Positions 1 to 11,040 of a stretch of 64,000 nucleotides of DNA are shown in pieces (positions within the stretch are counted from its first letter, which is position 1; the number at the start of each line of letters is the position of its first letter). The notes below the pieces were generated by a model. It ran no database searches. It saw only the letters and a list, made by a program, of their open reading frames with translations, and was not told the DNA's origin. The stretch lies in the NCBI GenBank assembly GCA_013399015.1, contig VWZX01006814.1:2674340-2738339 (forward strand), in the 5' to 3' direction. Made by a program: the position numbers and the translations under genes. Source of the stretch: Galbula dea. Taxonomy: Eukaryota; Chordata; Aves; Piciformes; Galbulidae.

Positions 1-1697
1 TGCCTTGCTAGAGGCAGTGTGTCTGGAGGGCTTAGGTGAGCTTGATAAACTGGGCAACTAGATGACAACATCATTAGGGGTATAAATAAAAGAGCTGAAG
101 AAAAGCCAAAGTAACAATAATAGGAGACATAAATTGTCTGGTCAGGTGTTGGCTGGAATTCACTAAAGGAAGTAAGGCTGTCCATGGTATTTTGTGAATT
201 ACATGTGTATATATGTAAATGTGTTATGTTCTGAGTAAAAAGAGAGCAAGTAGGCTTAGTGTGAATGGGCTGTTTGAACCATTTTAATGGATTTTGGACA
301 TAATAATGTAAATATTTATTCTTAACTGGCTTAGAAAAATGAGGTTAAGAATTTAGCAAATATTAGTTTCTACAGAAAGAAGTCTATGATTATGGAAGTG
401 ACATAGACTGATGTTGACAGAAATAGCTTTAGGATTTTCAGGTAGAGTGTGCTGTTTCTGAAGTAAATTTTAGACATAGCATATCATAGCCAGACATCTA
501 CCTCCTGCACCTGCTTGCCTCAAATCAGATATTTAGTTACGTAGTAATAGTGCATCTAATTATTCTCAAGGAAAAAGAGTTACACATAGGAAAACAAAAG
601 GGTACTTTGAAACTTAGTAAAGGTTTGGCTTAATGAGTAACCAAGGTACCATTTTGTAAGTAATTTATTCTGAAATACCATTGAAATAGTAATATTAGGT
701 TCCATTTGTTCTCATAATCTTTGGTTTGAAATATAAATGGAATTTAAGATGTTAGGTCAGTGGATTTATTTGAAAAACTAATGCATAAAGGAAGTTGTTC
801 AGCAGCACTCTAGTAGTATATTAGTGTTGTAGATAAAAAGCACATCTACCTTTCCAAACCCATTTTTTGGGTCTGAAGCAAAGCATGACTCAACTGGAAT
901 TTAAGAGGGAGGCTATATTAGGAAGTGTATATTCCTCCATGGAATAGCTTTTTAACAATTTCCATCTTTGCAAGTCTTAACCAGTTTACTTTCAGTTCAG
1001 TTCTATAAAGTAGGAAATTCATAGTTTTATGAACAAAGTGAGCTTTAGAAAGCCTCAGAAAATTATTTAAGATCTCAGAAAAGCCAGAGTCAGCCTTGGA
1101 GCTCTCCAGTTCCTGTTCATGAGTATTTGAAACGGGCATTTCACTTTTATAGCCTGAAAGTTAAGTTAAAAATGAAAAAGTGTACAGTAGTAAGTCCAGG
1201 TCTGCACAAGCCTTTTTAACTTGTAATAACTGCAAATAGTAGATTGTATTTCTGTGACGGGAGCAGAAATCCCATGATAAATGAAGCTGTGAATAGCCTG
1301 AAATCTCACTGGAAGTGCTTAGGTGGAAAATTAATAACAATTAAAATTTGACAAAGCACAAGTGGCAAATGAATTGCATTCCTTCTTCCTCAAGGAAGTG
1401 GTAGAGGAAATATGAACACCTGATGTAGAAATGTTTGCCAGGTCATCGAGTTCAAAAGAAGAATCAGGAGACCAGAACACTGGAGAAATTAGACTTGAAT
1501 ATGTTGTTATGTGTCTTTTAAAGACCTCCAGATAACCTAAGCTTATATTCACAAGTGGAACAGCTATGTAAGTGAAACTGGGGGAGTTTACTATAAAATC
1601 TGTAGATAAGAAGGAAAAGTGGACACAATTTATCTCTAGTGCAGAACAGCTTGTAAAAGTGAGCGTGGTCCAGTACGGGGCCAGGAGGATCGCAGGC

Positions 1698-1795
1698 TCC
1701 AATCTGTTCCGAGCCACCGATGCTGTCTGAGCTGGGCAGGTCACTTGACTTCCTTGTGCCTCTGTCAATCCAGCTGGAAAATTGGATAACAAAAG
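1698..1795 (+). mobile_element. MIR-like SINE relic
   Basis: The run tgctgtctgagctgggcagg, then tcacttgacttccttgtgcc, tct, and tggaaaattggataac follows the order of a MIR core: GGGCAAGTCACTT-like, then CTGTGCCTC-like, then AAAATGGGGATAA-like. It covers part of a minus-strand open frame at 1331-1864, another reason to treat that frame as chance. Confidence 0.6.
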
Positions 1796-4106
1796 CAGGA
1801 CCTTGCTGAAAAACAGATGCTCCATCTGAGTTGAGCTGTCCTGGATAAACAAATTACAAAACATTGATAGATAATACAGTAAAGGAAAGATGGGTCTCCA
1901 GAGTCAGTAAGAATGAGCGAGTGATGTGGGAAGGATCCATCTGACAGTCCTGAGTGCTTGAAGAAAGCCATTTGTCTCCCAATTCACAGGTGAAATAAGG
2001 AGCTCACAGGATGAATGCAAAACTGGTTTGTGCTGGAAATTAGAAAATGAGGAAGACAATGGCATTTGAAGTCAGTACTGCATAAGCTATCATTTCACAT
2101 TGTCCAGGATGTGAAAATGGCAGTGGTCATTTATTCCTTGTGGTGAAAACTTAAGTGCTAAAAGGCCCTCTTCATAACCAGGTATCTGGATGGGTCCATC
2201 AGATAATACATAATTCACTGATCTTGTTTTAGTGGTATATTTTAGAGCTTTAAGGGGACCACATTTAAAATTGTATGGCCTATTTTTATCTGCCGTGATT
2301 TTACATCTCAATCTTGGATCCTGTGTCTTTCAGAAACATATCTCACAGAAGCAAACTGCATAGCTTTTGGAATTTAACTAAATCAACAGGTTCAAGTTTG
2401 GTTGGAGAGATGGCACTGTGTTATTAAAAAAAATAAGAGCAGATATTCCAAATCCCTGGCTTGCTAGCATGTGACTTAGGGTGCCTTTTAAAAGCATTTG
2501 ACAGTGTGCTGTACAAGAGGGAAGTATTTACATGTAGAGTATGTGAATTTGATATGAAAAATTATGTTGATATTTTTAAGGAAAAAATCTGTAGTCTAAT
2601 AAGCAGGCCTTTGGAAATAGGACTTAGAAAACTGAAGTTCATTTCTTAGCTCTGTTAATAGTTGTTGAGTACTTTGCCATACCATTTTATGTCTTTTTAC
2701 CTCCATTTCCCTATCTGGGAATTGGAAAGGATTTTTACATCTTTTGTACAGAGCTGCTGATGAAGAAAGTCAGGTAAGAATTTGGGTCAGAGTAAAGCAT
2801 GTGTTGTTGGTGTTTCATTGCAATGAATTAAGAAGCAGCCTTATGTTATTTCATTGTGTTTATTTATATTTTTGTTCCACTCAGTGATGTGGATATGGCA
2901 GAAGGAAAAGAGCAGCTAAATGTGTGCTCATTAACTGGAGAATTAAGGACATTGACTACCACACTGTCACACTTGACATTTTCTGGCAGTTACACATGAA
3001 GTGCAGTTCTGAAGGTCTTGAGACCACTAGTTCAGCATGTGTTTTACCACATTTTAAGGCTTACATAAACACTCTGAAACCACTGTTCCATAGTAGCTTG
3101 AAATGTAGTAAAAATAGTAGTTCTTTGGCCCTTCTGATTCTTGGGATAGGGCAAGGTTAGCTTGAAGACTCCCAAGATGCTTAGAAAGGTATTGAGCAGG
3201 ATGAAGTACTGGATTTGTGTTAATCACTGAGCCTTAGGGTGGTATATGATTTTGGAGGCAGAAATATTGAAAAGCCTCACTAATATCTAGGAGGAAAAAT
3301 GTTTCCAAGAACCTGAAGTGTGGGGGGTTTTTTGGGAGATGTGTGCCAGAACCAAATGCCCAGCAAGTCATTAGTTTCCTGTCCTCGTGCTTAGTCTTGG
3401 CAAGGAAACTTTTTGTTGGAAGATGTGTTATTATGGCAGCAATGGAATTGCTTTGAGAACCATCCAAAAACAATCTGAAGAGCTGTACAGAAAAAATGCC
3501 AGCTTCTCTGGAGACAATGAAACTCGTGTTTTCTAATTCTACAACCTTGTAAAGACTTACCTGTCCTGTGGGCTGCTTTGTGTCGTGCTGATGGATGGAC
3601 CCCTTTGCTCTGGTCACCCAAGGAACTGTGTGTTTCCTGAAAACACACTGCACTGTCAGACAGGCCATGGGAGCAAGAATGGAGTGAAAAGTCAGAGGCA
3701 ATAACTGAACTATAGTTACATGATTTTTTTTCTACCTTCAGTATTATGTCTGGTTTTATTGCTTATCCTATGAATATGTCAGGTTGTTAACTTGTACATC
3801 AAATAAAAATCAAATAAAAATAGCTGAAGTTTTCATCTGTGTGCTGGTTTTGGCTGGGATAGAGTTAATTTTCTTCATAGTATCTGGTATGAAGCTATTT
3901 TTTGGATTTGTACCAGAAACAGTGTTGATAACACAGATGTTTTAGCTATTGCTGAGCAGTGCTTACACAGGACCTTTTCTGCCTCTCACACCACCTCAAT
4001 GTGAGCAGGATGGAGGTGCACAAAATGTTGGGAGGGGACACAGCTGGGAAACCTGACCCCAGTGGGCCAAAGGGATATCCCATGCTGTAGGATGTCATGC
4101 TCAGAT

Positions 4107-4112
4107 TATAAA
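4107..4112 (+). promoter_or_regulatory. LTR TATA box
   Basis: TATAAA followed by gccgaggg lies about 270 bases into the LTR, where a U3 core promoter is expected, and ahead of a conserved stretch that would form R. Whether it is active is unknown; in a decayed copy it is probably silent. Confidence 0.65.
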
Positions 4113-4235
4113 GCCGAGGGAAGAAGAAGGAAAAGAGGGATATTCTGAGTGATGGCATTTGTCTTCTGAACTCACCATCAGGTGTGATGGAGCCCTGCTT
4201 TCCTGGAGATGGCTGAATGGCCTGCTGATGGCAGT

Positions 4236-4241
4236 AATAAA
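4236..4241 (+). promoter_or_regulatory. LTR polyadenylation-type signal
   Basis: AATAAA occurs about 125 bases after the TATA box. A second signal-like hexamer, ATTAAA at 4290-4295, follows 54 bases later and may be the family's original signal, because the neighbourhood of the AATAAA looks variable between copies. As the LTR is in VTI1A sense orientation, either could in principle cause premature polyadenylation of the host transcript. Confidence 0.4.
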
Positions 4242-4410
4242 CAAATACCTTGCTTTGCTCTACTTGTGTGTGCAGCTTTTGCTTTACCTATTAAACTGTC
4301 TTCTCAATTTTACCCTTCCAATTCTCTCCCCAATCCCACTCTGAGGGCAGTGCATGAACAGCCATGTGGGGCTGAGCTTCTGGCTGGGGTTACACCATAA
4401 CAGTCCTTTT

Positions 4411-4428
4411 TGGCACCCAACATGGGAC
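4411..4428 (+). other. Retroviral primer-binding site, lysine tRNA type
   Basis: The 18 bases starting TGGCACCCAA resemble the primer-binding site class that pairs with the 3' end of a lysine tRNA. They lie eight bases after the LTR's terminal CA. Two positions that are CpG in the usual class are CpA and TpG here, typical of methylation-driven decay in an old copy. This fixes the upstream block as a 5' LTR, not a solo LTR. Confidence 0.8.
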
Positions 4429-5216
4429 ATAAAGCATTTGAGATAAGACTGACCAGAGCATGTTGGAAAGGTTTTATATCTGTTAACAGTTTCAGGTCAC
4501 TATATTGATTCTTCTCAATATTAGTTTATTTGGTGTGTTCCATGCTTTATTTTTTCATGTACATGTTAAAGATTGGTGTTGACATTTGCAGTTTTCTGTG
4601 CTCTTCAGTGATTAGTTTTGCATGGGAGATTCATCGCTAAAACACTGACCTGGAGCTTAATCTGGTATTTGGGCTCTGTACTGAAGCCATTACTGTGCTT
4701 TGGGTACAATCACATGGAGACAATTAACAATTATACTGCTTCCTCTCAAAGGTTATTTGTGGAGGAAATACAGAACAGCACCTTCAATACCTTCTTCTGT
4801 GACTTTTTTCCCTCATTCCCTTATTTCTCCGTATCTTGAATATCCTTGGGTAGTTAAAATACTTCTGTTGGTATTTCTTAGGAATATTGCTTCAGTTTTG
4901 TGTAAGGTTACAATTGATTTAAGAATATGAACCAGACTCTGTGACAGTGTGGTCATGGGTGGCAGAGCATGTGGGATAGGAATATGGGCAGGTACCTGAA
5001 GAACTTCTCATCTCCAATTGCCTGGAACTTCATTCCTGAACAAGTACAGGATCCTGATGAAGTGATAGAATACTTGGTGGGGGAGAGAAATGTCATGGCT
5101 ATTTCAAAGAGGCAGATTCTTACTACCAAAGAGGCAGAGCTTACCACTGTGCTGGACCCTGGCCAGCATCTACTAAATACTAAATACTGCTCGATACTAT
5201 GCAGTCCCTCCAGGGG
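4429..5216 (+). mobile_element. Degenerate, truncated retroviral internal region
   Basis: Sequence between the primer-binding site and an inverted LTR fragment, about 790 bases, far shorter than a complete provirus. I see no gag, protease, reverse transcriptase, integrase or envelope motif. Part of it (about 4640-4720 and 4960-5210) resembles the non-coding or divergent interior that accompanies this LTR type in birds, but this is from memory and weak. An 85-codon open frame at 4969-5226 on the plus strand has no recognisable domain. The element cannot encode a retrovirus. Confidence 0.6.
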
Positions 5217-5334
5217 TCAGCAATAACGAAAACATCTCTGTACTATCAACACTGCTTTCAGCACAAATTCAAAACATAGCCCCATACCAGCTACTATGAA
5301 GAAAATTAACTCTATCCCAGCTGAAACCAGCACT
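5217..5334 (-). mobile_element. Inverted U3 fragment of the same LTR family
   Basis: Read on the minus strand, this stretch reproduces the first ~120 bases of the LTR at 3840: GTGCTGGTTT, then a shared run around gggatagagttaattttctt, ending near TTATTGCTGA. It differs at scattered positions and stops where the LTR at 3840 continues. It is therefore a truncated LTR piece facing the first LTR, giving the 3840-5334 block inverted terminal repeats of about 120 bases. Confidence 0.85.
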
Positions 5335-8300
5335 GCATGATTAGGATTCTAAATACAAACAGGCAAAATGAGTGGTTTTTGTAGTTACAAGGCAAAGAGC
5401 TATATTCAGTTAGCATCTCTGCCATAGGTGTCCCAAGTACTCCTTGTCAAATCAGTCTGAGTTTTTCAGATAACAGATGGTTTCTCCAAGAGATGTCTGC
5501 AATCTCTCCTTTGTTTTTCAGCTGTAAAGGCCTGGAGTGCACTTTATCCAAGTATATTTTTTGATACCTTTGACAGTGTTGCTCCTATCTTGTTTAAGCC
5601 TACCTTCTAAATCTCGTATTAGTTCTATTAGAGGAAAACGTCATCTACTGGGATAAATGCTGCCAAACCATCGGGCAAATGCTGCCTTTGCCAGTGCACC
5701 TGGCTGTAACAATAGCCTGTGAACTACAAAGGATGACATACTGCAATTAATTTGTGAATAAGCTATTCAAGATATGAAGCGATGTGGGGTGGATGTGATA
5801 CCTTTGTGTCTTTTAGCATTGACAAAGTTTAGAACTGGACTTAAGAACAGTTAAAGAGGCAATGACAGGGCTATTCTCCTGTTGGCAAAAGTTACTCTAG
5901 TTTGAAGTAATTTATGTCCCATACTTCTCAAACCATCCACAGGAACTCCCATGCTGAATAAACTAGGCTTATTAGCATGTCACAGGATACCATGCCCAGA
6001 GTGGTTGTCCATAAGGAGTCGCAGCAGAGGTGGGTAGTGTGCCTTGTGGACATCTCAGCACAGTTATAGGAAAGTGGTCTGTCTGCACTGAAGAATCAAA
6101 TAAATTACAATAGCTGAACTTTTGAGCTTTGTTCATAAAAATCGCTTCTTGCATAACTAATTGTGAGCTGTGGGGAGCTGGCCATTCTCTTTGCTTCAGT
6201 CTGATAAATTGCCATAAGGTGAAATAAAATAGATTACTATCCAGGCACTGCTCTTCTAGCCTGTCACGGCGATGTCATGCAGTTGCAAATGGGAAGGGCA
6301 GGTGCCCCAGACAACTGCAAATGGGAAGGTGTCAGCAAGACAATCTTCTATTAAGAAGTGATGTAATTAAGAAATGGTTGAGGACCCCTATATTAACCCG
6401 TAAAGCAACAGACACTCTGAGGGAATTGCCTTCTCACTGACTTTTGCCTGCTGAGCTCTATTTTCCACCCTTGGCAGAGGCATCTCTCTTGTAATACATT
6501 TCTGTACATTTCTGTCTGTGACAGTGAACCTTGCTAGCTGCTATCAGAAAGATACAAAGACTGAAAAGGGATGAAGTTAAAAAAAAAAAATTAAAATTGC
6601 TGTACTTTCAAGGCACAGTAGTGGTGGGTAGAGACTGAAATGGGCAGTGATCAAATCAGAGATGAGGACCTGAAACTGCTCATGTGCTGATATGTGAAGG
6701 TGGCTGTTTGGCCTTCAGCCAGTCATGCACATAAGTTCCTTTGGAGACAGCAGAATGTAAACCTGTACTGGGGTTTAAGCATATACTGAAATGGTTTGTA
6801 AGTGCCAGTCTTTGTGACTAACAGTAGTTATGTGGTTGAATGGTTAAGATCATGATCTTGGAAATTTCTGGGAATGCTTTGTCTTTCTTATTAAAAAAAA
6901 AGACTTCTATAAGGCTCTATGCTTCTTATACTGTTATTTTAATGAAGTGGATTTTTTTGTATTTATAGTAAAAGCGTGGCTTGCATTGCCTTAAGTTGTT
7001 ATAGGTCTTCCTGAAACAAGAAGGGGAAAGGGGAAGAAGAAATCCAATTACTAGCCAAATACTATCTATTAGAGGACTGAAAATCAACTGTTGCGTTGCA
7101 TAATAAGGAAAACTCACTCCAAAATACAAAGTTAGTGACATTACTAGAAGTGGGTTAAAAAGTTGATTTCAGAAACTGAGCTTTATAAATAAGAATTAAT
7201 TCTAAGGCAAAGTCTCTGAAATGCCAATTACAGTCACTCAACTCCATGGGGGCATGCTGAGCTTTTGCTCAAGAGTTAATGAGCAATTTCATAATGTGCC
7301 ATATATCACTTTAAGAAGACATGATAAATTGCCACTAATGGTATTGTGTGTATAAATGGGAGCTGGTTTTGCTCTGCGTTTAGTTCTAGTGATTGGGTGG
7401 TACACCTGGAAAGACTTGTATTTTAATGGGGCCTTTTTAGCGCTTTTGCACCTCGTATGTTCTGGATTATGTATGATTGATGACTTTGAATGTATGGGAA
7501 AGAAAGATATGTAGATCTTAATGCTTTTAAACCATTTGTTTTCCAGTCTCTGTAAAAGGCCTCTCTGTTTTCCAAGTAATGGTTTATACTTCTCAAGTAA
7601 ACAGAAGTACAATTCTGGGACTTTGCCTTTTAACACTATAAATCCAGTGGTTTTTAATAGGAAAGTCATTCAGTTTACAGTGCTCTTAAGAAAAGATAGC
7701 TGGTTTTGTGCTATGTATGAAATAACTATGTAGGTTGGTAGAAGGATAATTTGATGCATGTAGTAGATTAAAAAAAAATAATAAAATCACTGTTTGCTTT
7801 ACTTTTATTCTGGGCATTCTCCTAGTTCCCTTTTCATAGTGTGAGTAAAATCTTTTTCTCCCCCAAGTCACACCCCAGTTTCTTTACAGCCGCAACCTTT
7901 CTAACTCCTCCTCTCTTCTTCTAGACCCCGTTGGTGTTTCCTTTGTCTAAAGGGGTTACTGTTGAGCAGTGTTGAAGCATTCTTCTCTCCCCCTCTAACC
8001 TGTGGAGAGACAGACCCAAACTGGAAACCAAGCCCAGTCTTCCCGTGTGGAAGTGCAGACCCTAATTGTGGGCTGGCTGAGCCATGGTGCCTCCTTCTCT
8101 GCTGGGAGAGGCAGAGGAGGCTCTGGGGTTATTCAGGACTTACACCCTGGCAAAGGATTAGTGGTTACTAGCTTGCTTATTTTTAAGCATCCGTAGGAAT
8201 CTCCTGCATGTTTCTTGCATGTGCAAAACCTGGTGGTTCTGAAAGGAAAACTCAATGCTGACTAGAGCTGTGAGCAGTGCTGAGACATTTGAGGCAGACT

Positions 8301-10740
8301 TCTCCTGCAGCTTCTCATGTGCCTCAGTCCTGTGGCCTTTTGCCCCTCAAATCCTGGGGCAGATTTTGAGCTGATGTTAGCAGGAGAAGTACAAACTAAC
8401 TTTTACTGCAGTGTAGTTTAATACTGCAGGGTTGAAAGGCAAGTGCATTAACCTCTGCTGCCCCATGTTTTAATATATTTTAATTGCTGCTTGTTCCCTG
8501 TAGTATGTCACTTATACCTGAATTTTTCAATTTGTCTTTGTCAGTCTGTTGTTGATCCCTCAGCATTATCTATAAAACAGTGCCTCCTCTTAGCTGGATT
8601 GCTGGTTTCTTTTTCTAAAATGAAACAAAGGAGGGAGTATATCCTGTAGCATTTCTCATCTCTGCTGCTATTTGTTGCCTTAGGACTGAAAGCGTATAGA
8701 TGAGATGTTAAGATCCACAGGCTTTCCTTCACTGGCTTAAGTGTTTCATGTATCAGTTGTTCAGGAGCTAGACTGATATTCTTTAGAACAATAAAGTATA
8801 ACTTTGTCTATGTGTCTCAGTTCATGTCTTTATGTCTTTCATTGTCAGGTTCAAAGTTCAGCTAGGGACAGAGATTAGATGACTTTACAATGTTTTTGCA
8901 TTTTAAATGCTTGTTAAAATTAAATGTCTGAATAATTACACTAAGGTACTTTGTACCTCCTTCCAAGAGCTCCTTATATTTAGTTTCCATTTATTGCAGG
9001 TATTTAATAAAACCCAAAGAGAGATGAGGCTCCTGTGTGTTAGGTACAGGGGCCAGGGTCACAGAGGCAGGTGAGTGTCCAGCAGATGTCATCAGGAGTT
9101 GTGTGTCTGGGCAGCTTTGTGACCCAATTGTGCTGTGCAATCCCACCACAGCAGTCAGTCCCTGTTCCCAGGTTACTAAACCACTAGACTAACATGAGTA
9201 GAAATGAATATGTGCGGAGTCGTATTCTACCAATCTTTGCTTTCCTCTCCAATATTTAAAGTGTGATACTACTACCTGCTTGGGTTTAACTACAAAGTAT
9301 AGATGACTAGCTTAGCTTTCTGCTGTAATATAAAGCAATTAAATGCTAGGAGAAACGCAAAAGAGGAGATAAATAACTTATGTTGTGTGATAGTTTACAT
9401 TTAATAAAACAAGTGATAATTGATAGTGCTTTGAAATAAAAGGTGAATTTGCTACTTTTAAAGTTGAAAAGTAAGACAGCACAGCTAGAGTTTTTCTAGT
9501 ATATCTTTTTTCCCATGTTTCTTAGTATGCTGATGCAATGGAGGAATATTTTTCTATGAATTGAATAATAAGTATCATCCTAACTTAAAGGTAGTCGTGT
9601 CTAACAGAATGCACTGGTACCCAGTTGTGGTTTTCATTTCAGTATATACATGCATTTGTTCCCTGTAACTCCTAGCACAGGGAGTCTGTTTATTGTTTTT
9701 ACTATCTTTTTATTGCATTGTTTCATATATTTTTAGTACTTCAGAGTGTTAGCATCACTTGTAAAGAGTCATGTCTTGAAGTCTTGGGAGCCAAAATACT
9801 TTGGATCTGTGAACAAGGAAAGAAAGGTATAAACCTAGTTTTTTGGAATACTTTGTCTTGGTTGCACTTTCAGTTTCCTTAATCAGGCAGAAAATAGCTA
9901 CCAGGTTTTGTTTGTAACATAGATAGGAATCATTTTTTAAAAAAAGCTACACTGCAAACTTCCTAAAAAAGTCTACAGAATACTCTTTACTGAGCAAAAA
10001 ATGTTCCCCAGCCCTTTTGGAGTGCAGAATAGAGACTTGAAGCAAATAATAGGAATGCATTTGAAATAGCAGTTATTGCCTCTTGGGGAATTTCCTGTAG
10101 TTCATTTTGAGGGGAAGAGGGTTTGAGACTGCACTGGAGTGATTATTAGTTGGTTAATGAATATGATTGCAAGAAGGTACATTAAATACTGTTCTTTAAA
10201 TGTTTGTGCTGGCTTTAGTAGGTAAAAAGCTGGATGGAAATGCTTTTGAATAATCTAAACCCTCTCAGTATAAATATCTAAATAATAAGTTCTTTATTCA
10301 AATGTCCCATACATGCTGTAGTTATATACAACAATGTGGCCCAATTATGTATTATCTGGTCCTTAAATTGTCCTTTTGGACTTTTTAGTGCAAAACATCT
10401 CCTGTAACTTACTTCAAAGTATTTTGAGAAAAACACATTATTTTGAATAAAAGCAAACATATCTAATCTATCTAGTATTTAAGTAGAATGACTTATCCAC
10501 ATTTAGCAATTTATCCTCAACACCTCAGTGTTCAGGGATATTGTTGTTCTTTATCTCAGAGTTTGAGCACAGTATGGACATTGCCTGAGCAAGATTTCGT
10601 ACATGCACTTGAGCATCCTCTGCCTGCACAACAAACACACTCAAGATGAGAAATCTTAATGTAGAAAATAGGATAATGAAAGTCTGTGTGGTATTGAGCT
10701 GCAAGCTCATGAGTCCAGAAGCATTTTGGTTGGAAGTTCA
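5335..10740. other. Intronic sequence without identified features
   Basis: Nothing supportable beyond a 13-base near-tandem repeat at 6285-6329 and a strong-looking but probably unused splice acceptor at 7899-7924. The part around 7970-8150 is less AT-rich than its surroundings, but shows no family motif. Confidence 0.6.
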
Positions 10741-10865
10741 AGTCCAGCTGTTAACCTAACACTCCCAGGTCTACCACTAAACCACGTCCCTCAGCACCAC
10801 ATCTAGACATCTTATAAATCCTTGTAGGGATGGTGACTCCACTTCCTTGGGGAGCCTTTGTGCAA
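10741..10865 (-). mobile_element. CR1 LINE 3' fragment
   Basis: The plus strand carries the avian CR1 motif order cctaacact, accacgtccctcagcaccac, then gggatggtgactccac and a degraded agcct, which is the reverse complement of a CR1 3' region. The terminal octamer repeat is missing, so the extreme 3' end has been lost. The flanking 10866-10977 is unassigned. Confidence 0.8.
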
Positions 10866-10977
10866 GGAAGGCTGTGAAAGGTCTGACTGATGTGGGCTTG
10901 ATGTTTGCTTAGAGCACAGCAGTGTGGGATGCTGAAGATCACGTAAAAACTGTCCAGAGTGACCTCCCCAGTGTCAG

Positions 10978-11040
10978 GTTGCACATTGTCTCCAGAGCCA
11001 GGAATTGAACTCTGCTCTCTTAACTGTCTCGACTGCTCTA
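10978..11040 (-). mobile_element. Possible MIR or other tRNA-derived SINE fragment
   Basis: On the plus strand, agccaggaattgaactctgc followed by ctcttaact resembles the reverse complement of the box B and head region of a MIR-like SINE. It adjoins the CR1 fragment. The match is short, and it may be chance. Confidence 0.3.

Larger units (their letters stand above)
3840..4402 (+). mobile_element. Endogenous retrovirus LTR, avian type
   Basis: A 563-base block starting TGTGCTGG and ending CA, nine bases before a retroviral primer-binding site. I recognise it as a solo-type LTR family common in bird genomes, with U3 beginning gtgctggttttggctgggat. Promoter-like and polyadenylation-like motifs are visible (TATAAA at 4107-4112, AATAAA at 4236-4241, ATTAAA at 4290-4295). 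No flanking target-site duplication is clear. It lies in the same orientation as VTI1A. The copy is decayed: several positions where this family usually has CpG read TpG or CpA. The precise family name (an ERVL or ERVK lineage) is not certain. Confidence 0.88.

Noticed and set aside
1331..1864. Longest open frame, 177 codons on the minus strand
   Set aside because: It has no family motif, low-complexity Ser/Thr/Leu-rich composition typical of chance AT-rich frames, and overlaps a MIR-like relic.
3946..4400. Several overlapping 60-70 codon frames on both strands
   Set aside because: All lie within the LTR, which is non-coding.
3840..5334. DNA transposon with inverted terminal repeats
   Set aside because: The inverted ends are LTR U3 sequence, one joined to a retroviral primer-binding site, and no transposase-like coding is present.
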